From: Cololabis saira
Taxonomy: Eukaryota > Chordata > Actinopteri > Beloniformes > Belonidae
DNA length: 64,000 nucleotides
Assembly: GCF_033807715.1 (NCBI RefSeq)
Contig: NC_084599.1
Span: forward strand, 12,525,125-12,589,124
Direction of reading: 5' to 3'
Shown: positions 56,235 through 64,000 of the stretch, piece after piece
Position numbering within the stretch: position 1 is the stretch's first letter
How the letters are laid out: every line of letters begins with the position of its first letter
Translations under genes and position numbers: made by a program
Notes under the pieces: model-generated
Databases searched by the model: none
What the model saw: only the letters and a program-made list of their open reading frames with translations
Told to the model about the DNA's origin: nothing

Positions 56235-57777
56235 CTATTCATCATGGATCATGATGTTGTCGATCCAGTCTCTGTTCTCAGGTATGTTGGTATATTTATA
56301 GACGTAACTATGACTTGATGTTCTACTTGCAGATACCACTCCATACACCCTTCCATCTTCACAGACTAACGGGCCACCAGAGTCTCCCTGAAAGCACATA
56401 TGACACACAAAGTTAAAAAATTACGTGAACATTGTTGACTAAAACCTGGTTTTCCATGTTGCATTTTTTTAAATGAACCTACCGGACCGGGTCCATGCAT
56501 TCCCTTGGAGCAGTAGTCGCTTTCATCTCCACAGAGTTTGTTGTCAGCCAGCGTTACGTTGACTTCCATGAGCGTGTCAGACAAGCGTGCATTAGCCCTG
56601 TCGGTTTGTCCCCATCCACAGACCACACATGATTTTGGCACGAGGCCATCGGTCTTGTTTGCCATGGGGACAAGTTGGACATTGTTGCTGAGCTTTGCAC
56701 TGGAGGCCAACTTCAGGCAGAAAGATAAGGAGAGATAAAAGACACTTTTATAGAATTAACATCACTATGTGCAGTATTTTGTTTATAATTATGAGCATCC
56801 TTAACTGGATGCTATTGATTTAAATGCTTGAATCAATGCAACTGGACTTCTGTTTTTCTTTTTGTGAAAGAAGCAAAAGTTAAAAGGCAAATGTGCAGTT
56901 GCTTCGATTCAGTCAGAGTAATTCTGAGTGTACACCAGCATTTTTGCTATTAAAAATGTTACTTTTTAAACTGCATATGTGCATTTTACCTTCAGTAGCA
57001 TAATGTCATTTTTGAACCCAGCTGCGTGGTATCTCTTGTGTGGAAATGCTTTAGTCACAGTCAGAATCTGTACTTCATTATCATAAGACGTTGTGACTTT
57101 GTGAACTCCTAGATAAATCTTGACAGACTTCCAGGACCTGAAAACAAAGAAATAAAAAAATAATAAAAGCACACAATAATTGATTAATGAATGCATTGAT
57201 AAATAAACAAAGACCGGAATATAATGTTAGAAGAAAAGTATTGAATAAATAAAATTGGTATTTCAGCATTTATGTCACAATCCCTGACTACATCAGGTGA
57301 CATTTTCAGTCTTAATGAATGTGACAGGTAGATATTAGGTTTATTAAACTGACTTTCCATGGCAGTGGGCGGCAGTCATCACAAAATCTTCACTCACGAG
57401 GAATCCCCCGCAGTGTTTGTCCAGATTGCCATGTCTTTTTATCTCCAAAAGGGCCATGTATGGTCTGCTATGTGGCACGACCACATGGCCTCCAATGATC
57501 TTTCCTGCACGAACTATGGGAGAGTTTTAAACAAAAATGCTGACATCAACACTAAGAAGAGCATTTAAAACACTTCAAAACAAAAAATAAGTAAATAAAT
57601 GTGTCATAAATCATGAAATATTATTGAGATTACACTAATAAGAAGTTAAAAGCGATGTTAAATTGTAAACTTTAAATGAAACTTCATCATATAGTCTTAA
57701 GGTCTTGAAAGGAACTCACCTTGGCCATGAAGAGTCAGCATGAGCATCAGCACTGACAGGTTACGGAGGATGAACAT
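56235..57777 (-). CDS. Granzyme/chymase-like S1 serine protease, copy B (five exons, 248 aa)
   Basis: Exons on the minus strand are 57720-57777, 57354-57513, 56990-57137, 56483-56710 and 56235-56387, with GT-AG borders and phases identical to copy A. The signal peptide [19 protein letters not shown] is followed by a short pro-segment ending Gly-Lys, then mature IIGG (25-28). The triad is H69, D117 and S201. It retains CGG after strand 2 (copy A has CDG). The S1-base residue is Gly and the Cys four before Ser is missing, as in copy A. Exon 3 is three codons longer than in A and its first half is very different ([11 protein letters not shown] against SYTVLLGL). The upstream AG used as an alternative in A would shift the frame and hit a stop here, so the acceptor before TTCGTG is required. 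No disabling change was seen. Substrate and cell type are unknown; granule storage is inferred from the family. Confidence 0.9.
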
Positions 57778-57850
57778 GGTGAGATCACAGACCACCTGAC
57801 CTACTGAGGAGCAGAGACACACATGTGAAAACTTTATGCTTCAGCGCCTC

Positions 57851-57903
57851 CTTATATCAGAGAGGGAGATGAGGAGGGGTTTCTGAAGTTTGCTTATGCA
57901 AAT
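57851..57903 (-). promoter_or_regulatory. Core promoter of protease gene B: TATA box and octamer
   Basis: The minus strand carries ctgatataag (57851-57860), with the octamer ATGCAAAT (plus strand, 57896-57903) further upstream. Spacing and surrounding bases closely match copy A. Confidence 0.6.
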
Positions 57904-57904
57904 T

Positions 57905-58299
57905 ATGTGGCTTTAATCACCTTCACAAGGAGGAAATATGTATCATGCTTCACGCCTGGTTAAAGTTTGACTGCTAAAATGTAACTAATTTATTTAAAAT
58001 CCCATATTTATATCTATATTGTTGTTAATAGGTCACTCAATCTGGTCAGAAACAGTATTATTCTACTCTCTTTTAATCAAATGGCTGAGCTTTTATTGGA
58101 TGTTTTTCCACTTTTTTTTATTTTTTGCTGAATTGTGACGAAGGCTCAGTGTTTCAGCTTTTATTTTTGTAGGGATCCCCATTATCTTGTTGTATAGATT
58201 GCATCTCGATATCCTAGTTTTTTTTCTTTCTACTCATTTTATTTTTAATCGAATGCCCTTCCTGACATGATATGCATTTACCTATGATTCCACTGCTAC
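57905..58299. other. Upstream region of protease gene B
   Basis: It aligns with 42862-43300 of unit A down to about 58280; no further gene seen. Confidence 0.5.
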
Positions 58300-58587
58300 G
58301 TTGTTTACACCCAGCTCTATCTATCCACTAAACCCACTTCCTTGCTTCTACTTCCCTCTCTGATTATGTACAGGAAATCAGATCTTCTCCCTCAACTTCC
58401 TAAAACTCAACAGTGATAAAAATGAATTTCTACTCATTAGCACCATATCTAGCCAAAAGTCAAAAATAAGTAATTCCTCTCTTTCCCTTGAAAACTCCCC
58501 AGTTTACCCCTCTCCCAGTGTAAATACTCTGGGTGTCATCCTTGATAATGAGCTGTCATTTAAACCTCATATCAATAATGTCACCCA

Positions 58588-58873
58588 CGCCCGCCGGTAG
58601 GGGGGGACAAACGGGTCTGTTGTCCCGGGTCGGACAACAGACCCGGTAGGGTAGGGGGGGGGGGCCAGAACTGAAAAAAAAAAAAAAAACGTTTACCAAC
58701 CTTGTAACTTAACCTAACTTGCTAGCTCTAATGTTAACGTCCATTAGCTTGTATAAAAATCTGTAGAGCAGAGGGAGAAGGAGAGGAAGAGGGAGAAGGA
58801 GAGATCCGGGTCGCAGGGGGGCCCATCTTAGATTATTTTGTCCGGGGCCCCAGCAAGACTGTCAGCTGGCCTG
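58588..58873. mobile_element. Unclassified 286-bp insertion with 10-bp target duplication
   Basis: The host LINE repeats atgtcaccca on both sides (58578-58587 and 58874-58883). The insert begins cgcccgccgg, ends agctggcctg, and contains a perfect 14-bp stem (58612-58625 with 58632-58645), an A16-18 run and GGGGCCC motifs. The ends are at best weak inverted repeats. I recall similar sequence in other fish genomes but cannot assign a superfamily. Confidence 0.6.
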
Positions 58874-59012
58874 ATGTCACCCATTCAGCATATTTCCATA
58901 CATGCATCATCTCCCATCTCCGTTTATCCCTTTCACCTTAAGGAACTACTGTTCTGGTTCACGTCCTGGTCATGTCCCATCTTGACTATCGTAAATCTCT
59001 TCTGTTTGGTAC

Positions 59013-59080
59013 CTGTCAAGTTCCATAAACTGTCAAGTTCCATAAACTGTCAAGTTCCATAAACTGTCAAGTTCCATAAA
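59013..59080. repeat. 17-bp tandem repeat, four copies
   Basis: The unit ctgtcaagttccataaa is repeated four times exactly inside the LINE fragment. Confidence 0.95.
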
Positions 59081-59572
59081 CTGCAACTGGTTCTAAATTC
59101 AACCACCGCCATTACCAAATGCAGAATCTATGAGGCTATATTTGTGTCATAAATCTGCTCACACACTCAATAGTTTAAGACTTTTGTTTGTTTTGCTTTG
59201 GAAATATGATAGAAAAAAGAGGATTCACACATCGCTCACATGCTGTGCCTGGCTAATATAGGAACTCCGTTTACAATGTTTTACAACCCCAGTTCCAAAT
59301 GGGTTTATATCGCTAACAATGCAAACAGGATGTAATGATTTGCAAAATCCCTTAAAACCATATTTTATTTAAAATGGAACATGACCAAAATGTAAAATGT
59401 TGAAAATGAGACATTTTTCTATTTCATGAGAAATATTAGCTTGTTTTGAATTTAAAGACGAAGTTGGAACAGGGACAACAAAAGGCTGGAAAAGTAACTG
59501 ACACAAATAAAAAAAACTGTAGGAGCATTTGACATTAAATAGGCAACAAGTAAATAAGATGACTGAGTTTAA

Positions 59573-60195
59573 AGGAGCCGTCTGTAAGAAATGTCCAAAA
59601 CTGGTACTGCAGTCACTTTCAAAATATTGTTGAGCGGCGTGTACCCTCCCCCTCCTCCCCCCGACCAGAGGTTGCCAGGTAGGCTGCAGAATGCAGCAGG
59701 AACGTAGGCTGCCATGGCTGCCATAATTAGAGCCGAGCTGGCAACCCGGATGCCGAAACAATACTGACTTGGTGATTGGGAGATAGGTGGAGGGTGGAGC
59801 TTCAGAAACAATACTGACTTGGTGATTGGGAGATAGGTGGAGGGTGGAGCTTCAGAAACAATACTGACTTGGTGATTGGGAGATAGGTGGAGGGTGGAGC
59901 TTCAGAAACAATACTGACTTGGTGATTGGGAGATAGGTGGAGGGTGGAGCTTCAGAAACAATACTGACTTGGTGATTGGGAGATAGGTGGAGGGTGGAGC
60001 TTCAGGCCAAAACAAAAAATGACAACATAAACATCAGTTGAGGGCTGCAACTCCTCTTTTTAAACTGGAATATCCTGGCTTGAGTGCTGTTGTCAGTGAC
60101 ATAAGTATTTGAAATGAACATGATTTTTAAATGTCTGTTGACATATCGGGGTCATTTTATGATTCGTTTTATTATTGCTCTTACATACAGCTCCT
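59573..60195. mobile_element. TTAA-flanked MITE (piggyBac-like) inside the Tc1 element
   Basis: TTAA lies immediately outside each end (59569-59572 and 60196-60199). The tips are inverted repeats reading aggagc(c/t)gt(c/a)tgtaaga. It is non-coding. TTAA targeting is characteristic of piggyBac, but short TTAA flanks can arise by chance, so the class is tentative. Confidence 0.65.
59755..60004. repeat. 50-bp tandem repeat, five identical copies
   Basis: Five consecutive units, each starting gaaacaatactgacttggtg, show no differences by eye. The array lies within the TTAA-flanked MITE. Confidence 0.97.
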
Positions 60196-61275
60196 TTAAA
60201 ATAAGCATTTCAGAGCATTAAAATCCCTCAGATATAAAGATGGTCAGAGGTTCACCAGTGACAAACTGCACCAAATAATTGTGTAAGAATTTCAGGAAAA
60301 TTTTCCTCAATGTAAAACTACGAAGACTTTGAAGATCCATCATTCGTATAATAATAGCCAAAAATTCAGAAAATCAGCAGGACTCCCTGTGCACAGGGAC
60401 AAGGCTGAAGGTCAAAACTGGATGTGTGTGATATTGTGGCCCACAAGCACGACTACATTAAAAAACATACAAGTGGAAGTCACAGCATGAAATCCTGTAG
60501 TCTGCTTTGGGTCATTTAAAATGGACCAATACAAATTGGAAAACTGTGGTCAGATCGATCAAAACTGGAAGTTCTGTTTGCAAATCATGGACACCGTCTC
60601 CTGGGGACTACTGAGAAGAGGGACAACCTAGCTTGTAATCAGCGCTCCATTCAAAAGGCTGCATCTTTGATGGTATGGGGTTGCATTGGTACCTATGGCC
60701 TAGGCAGCTTATACATCTGGAAAAGTAACATCAATGCTGAAAAACACAGAGAGGATTTAGAGCAACATATGATCCCATCCAGACAGCGTCTCTTCAGGGT
60801 AGGCCTTGCATATTTCAGCAAGATGATGCCAAAGCACACATTGCATCAATCACAAAGCCATGGCTTTGCAGGAGAAGAGTCCAGTTGCTGAACTAGTCTG
60901 TCTGCAAACCAGGCCTTTCTCCAATAAAAAAAACACTTGGTGCATCATGAAATGAAAATCTGGCAACAAAAACCCAGGACTGCTGCGTAGCTAGAATCCT
61001 GCATCAGATAAAAATGTGACAACAATCCCCTCATAAAACTTTTCACTTTCCATATGTTTACAAGCAGTTGTTAAAAGAAAACAGGATGCTAAACAATGAT
61101 AATCATGATCACGATCAGACTTTTTTTACATGTGTTGCTGCCATAAAACTTCAAATTAGCTAATATATTTCATGAAATGGCAAAATGTCTTAGTTTGAAT
61201 GTTTGATACTGTATGTTGCTTCATGAGATTTGCAAATCTGGCTTTTTTTTATATAGATTATTTGAATTGGGGTTG

Positions 61276-62847
61276 CTCTGTAGAGAACAAGATTACGATC
61301 TGACGGTCAGTTTTTGGAAACAACTAGATGTGTTTATATACTGCATGTGCTGCTAGTTTGTTATGAATCTACTACAACTGAGGGCACTCGGTGCAGTACC
61401 TTTTTCTTTTTGTAATTTATTAACAGTAACGCATTGTTGTGTCTGCATGAAGTACCTTCATTCTAATAGCTTTTTCTTCTTTAGGTCTATGCCTTTTGCG
61501 TGTTGCTCGTATCATGCTTGATATATTTTTAAACCTTTAATCCTTCCTAAAATTCACAAGAAGTAAAGATTACCATCAAAAGCCATTTCCCTCACCCAAC
61601 ATAGTGTGAAATGTCAGATAACATCACGTACCAAAATCTTCAGTGGAAAAAACCCTTTTTTGCCCTTTGAGGTCTTTGCTTTAGTACATTAATTTATTAA
61701 AAATTAATGGATAGATTAGAATTGTAAAAAGTGAGGAAAAGTTTAAACAACTACATCGAAACTGGAGAACAGCTTTTTTAAGACATCGTGTCTGACGTTT
61801 TGAGGTTAAAAAAACAAAAAAAAAGCTGGCGCCTTCTCACGGATGCTTTCAGTGCTGCCAGTTTTATCAGTTGGGTGTTGCATTACATGTTTCTCTGCTC
61901 TCAGTGGGGTCTTCTATAGGTTTAATGCAGCAGGCCAGTAAGATATTCTGGTTAATTTCTTGAAATACTTTGGAAATCTATTAAATTATGAAAATCCTGC
62001 ATGATAATGAGATATCGTTGAATGCATTTTATCATATTTTTTACAGTTCTGAGGACACAGAAACATTCCTGTACACAGCTGCAATCATCCCACAGCTTCA
62101 ATCAGCAGCAAAATAATCAATAACTAAGTATTATTGTTTTTTTTTTATTCATAATGTCCATGTTTCATCATTTTATTACAACTTTTCAGAAGTCTAATGT
62201 TACTTTGATGAAGTCAAATACTTTAACTAATAGCGTATCAGTTGTTCACATCTTATAATGATTCATCTGGGGTTGGGTCATGATCTTATGGATGTTGACA
62301 AAAAAACATATTAGCTCTACATCCTGCAGAGCAATCTTGACTTCCTTTGAACTCATAAAAGTTCCATGATGCAACTTCAGCAGATTTGGCAATATGATAA
62401 AGGCCTTTTCTCATACAAACTAATAATGACCTGAATAATGCAGCTGCACATGCATATAGGAACAGGTTTAGAATGTGAGTGTGAGGGAAAGAATCTGTAG
62501 ACCAGAAAAACTGTGTGCAATTTACATCGTGGATCATGTCTGCATTAAGACTATGAATCCCATTTTTATGACTTACTTTCCTGCAAAAGATCCCGAGCTG
62601 TGAGCTAAGATTGGTAGAAGCTAAAACAAGGATGCATCGATTAGACTTTAGAGTGAGAAGGTAAAGAGGAATGTGGGACATCAAAGTGCAGTCAAAACGC
62701 ATCAAAGATTTTCAGGAAGACATTTGATTGTCTGGATGGACAATACAAAGCTTATTTCAACCAGATAGCCCCTAATCCAACCATTTAGTTCATACATTCA
62801 TCCATCCAAACAAGAATACATTAGCCTGTATATCGGCGCCTTAACAA
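61276..62847. other. Duplicated non-coding flank, unit B
   Basis: Partner of 49243-50580 in unit A. Only short frames; the 139-codon minus frame (62286-62705) has no recognised domain. Confidence 0.5.
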
Positions 62848-63222
62848 GGCAAGGCGAGTTTATTTGTACGGCACTTTTCATGTACAAGACAATTCAAAGT
62901 GCTTTACATAAAAACATTTGAACCTGAATTGATTTTAAAAGAGTTTAAAAGCAGAATAAAATAATTGAGGAGAGACCGAAATAAGTAAAAAAAGAAAAAC
63001 ACAGATGAAATGCAAGAAACAATAATGCAGGAGTAAACTAGAAAAAGCTTTCAACCTCGATTTAAAGCAGCTGAGAGTTTCAGCCTTGATGCATTCTGGG
63101 AGTTTGTTCCACAGGTGAGGAGCATACAAGCTATAAGCTGCCTCATAATGTTTGGTTCTAAAAAAAAGTAGGCCTGACTCTGAAAACCCGAGGGTTCTGG
63201 TTTGTTCAAAATGGACCGAGCT
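62848..63222 (-). mobile_element. 3' end of an L2/Rex1-like LINE copy, absent from unit A
   Basis: On the minus strand, a frame down to the stop at 62935 contains YAPHLWNKLPECI and FKSRLKAF, the typical C-terminal end of L2/Rex1-type reverse transcriptases. A tail with aaagcactttgaattgtct and ataaactcgcc phrases follows. In unit A the sequence runs straight from cttaacagg to ctccaactgg (about 50572-50590), so this is a clean presence/absence difference between the copies. Confidence 0.7.
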
Positions 63223-63290
63223 CCAACTGGCTCCTCCCAAATTTCTAATCTCATTACCTAACCAACCTGTGGGTGAAACACTGCATGTGT

Positions 63291-64000
63291 GGCAATGTTC
63301 TTACTTTCAATGCTCTTATTTCTGTTAATTTTTTTTTTTTTACTGAAGTTTTGCTAAACATTTAAGTGATTTTCAACTAGGCTTATTAAATAGGGCAATG
63401 CTAAATATGTTCCCTGACTAGGAATAAGCAGTTCTACATAATGGATGGATGAAATGGAGGAATTTTGTGTGGTTATCAGAGATAAGATCACCACAGATTA
63501 CAAAAATAGCAGAGAGAATCTTTCAGTGAAAGACTGACTGGCCTCACTCTGACATATAGAACAGATTCTGTTGTTTAACAATTCAAAATGTGTTCATTAA
63601 AAAGCCAGTGACGAGGACATAAAACATGAAGAGAAGGAAATCTCATGCTGCAGGCATGCCGCAGAGTTGTGTGTAGATTTTCTAGTATTAGTGGTTTAAT
63701 ATGCTGAATCACACTCTCTCAGCTGAAACAGATACTGAACGGTATTTGCTGTTGATTCTCAACTGGTGGGCTTGGACCCTAAAGTGAGCTGCAGGCTTGT
63801 TTTCAGTGGGTTGTGGGACTTGGCCTCAGGTAAAGGTAAAGCTCTCAGGTGGAGATTTATATTTTTGAGTCTCTTTTGAACTAATTCTCCATTGTTGCAC
63901 TTATTATTTTGTGTGTTTTGCAGGAAAAGATCAGCTGAGTCTGATAAAAATGTCTGTTTCTAGTATAGTCTGAGTCTAGTAGGCTAAATTGCTTGCTGTA
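63291..64000. other. Non-coding right edge
   Basis: Unique-looking sequence with a T run near 63332; no gene, RNA or repeat identified. Confidence 0.4.

Larger units (their letters stand above)
58300..59120 (+). pseudogene. L2/CR1-like LINE RT fragment, split by a 286-bp insertion
   Basis: The translation of 58390-58587 gives LNSDKNEFLL, then SVNTLGVILDNELSFKPHINN, the conserved region after the RT core of L2-type LINEs. After the insertion the same element continues (VTHSAYFH, LDY, KLQLVLNS). It carries stops and frameshifts. A four-copy 17-bp tandem repeat (59013-59080) sits inside the second part. No 5' or 3' end was defined. Confidence 0.65.
59284..61275 (+). mobile_element. Tc1-like DNA transposon, inactive, with nested insertions
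   Basis: The left end (TA then caaccccagttcc) and right end (gaattggggttg) are inverted repeats of a common fish Tc1 family. A frame at 60667-60890 keeps MMVWGCIGTYGLG, a MIPS segment and a PKHT segment that correspond to the region of the second catalytic Asp of Tc1 transposases. It is degraded by stops and frameshifts. Without the 623-bp MITE the element would be about 1.37 kb. The TA at the right border is lost. A remnant of the same element occupies the matching place in unit A. Confidence 0.75.
54050..63290. repeat. Segmental duplication, unit B
   Basis: The collinear partner of 31968-50640, same orientation. It lacks the BEL/Pao, small LTR and TTA-flanked elements of unit A. It has its own L2-like fragments and a much more complete Tc1 copy. 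Borders are approximate because divergence is high outside the protease gene. Confidence 0.8.

Noticed and set aside
62286..62705. 139-codon minus-strand frame in the duplicated flank of unit B
   Set aside because: Not open in the paralogous stretch of unit A and no recognisable domain.

Overview
This is vertebrate nuclear DNA, almost certainly from a teleost fish and probably a percomorph. The grounds are spliced granzyme-like serine protease genes with fish-style N-termini, an L1/Tx1-type LINE tail, a BEL/Pao retrotransposon primed by a tRNA-Tyr-like site, fish-type Tc1, hAT, Harbinger-like and L2-like fragments, and many long microsatellites. There is no prokaryotic-style gene organisation, no CRISPR array, and no tRNA or rRNA gene that I could recognise.

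Region 1 (1-28.5 kb) opens with the 3' part of an L1-like LINE ORF2 (3-1436), its 3'UTR and its poly-A tail. What follows is non-coding DNA with three well-delimited MITEs: hAT at 2321-2530, a 78-bp Tc1-type palindrome at 12353-12430, and hAT at 17060-17505. It also carries (TA)n, (CCTG)n, poly-G and a roughly 170-bp (GATA)n array. I see no convincing host exon here. Region 2 (28.58-30.52 kb, minus strand) is a broken Ty3/gypsy-like gag-protease-RT relic.

Region 3 (about 31.97-50.64 kb) is unit A of a segmental duplication, and region 5 (about 54.05-63.29 kb) is unit B. Each unit carries one five-exon granzyme/chymase-like serine protease gene on the minus strand (41218-42734, 245 aa; 56235-57777, 248 aa). 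Both have the His-Asp-Ser triad, a conserved TATA box and an ATGCAAAT octamer upstream. The copies differ mainly by later insertions. Unit A received a complete, very young BEL/Pao element (33293-40487; two 485-bp LTRs differing at one base; TSD gggat; a single 2044-aa Gag-Pol frame). It also received a short non-autonomous LTR element (43844-45135; TSD gtatt; tRNA-Lys-type primer site) and a nest of TTA-flanked MITEs (45170-47699). Unit B carries L2-like LINE fragments, a Tc1 element with a TTAA-flanked MITE inside it, and a five-copy 50-bp tandem array inside that.

Region 4 (50.65-54.04 kb) separates the units. It holds a Tc1-like transposase scrap, a roughly 1.4-kb 14-bp minisatellite whose register is reset by 5-bp insertions, and a hAT MITE with a perfect 8-bp TSD.

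Biologically, the window looks like a locally duplicated cytotoxic/mast-cell-type protease locus embedded in transposon-rich DNA. The notable signals are the near-intact BEL/Pao element, the uneven divergence of the two proteases (mostly amino-acid-changing in exons 2-3, much lower in exons 4-5), a covarying hairpin in the small LTR element, and the phase-shifting minisatellite. I did not find a previously undescribed gene system.
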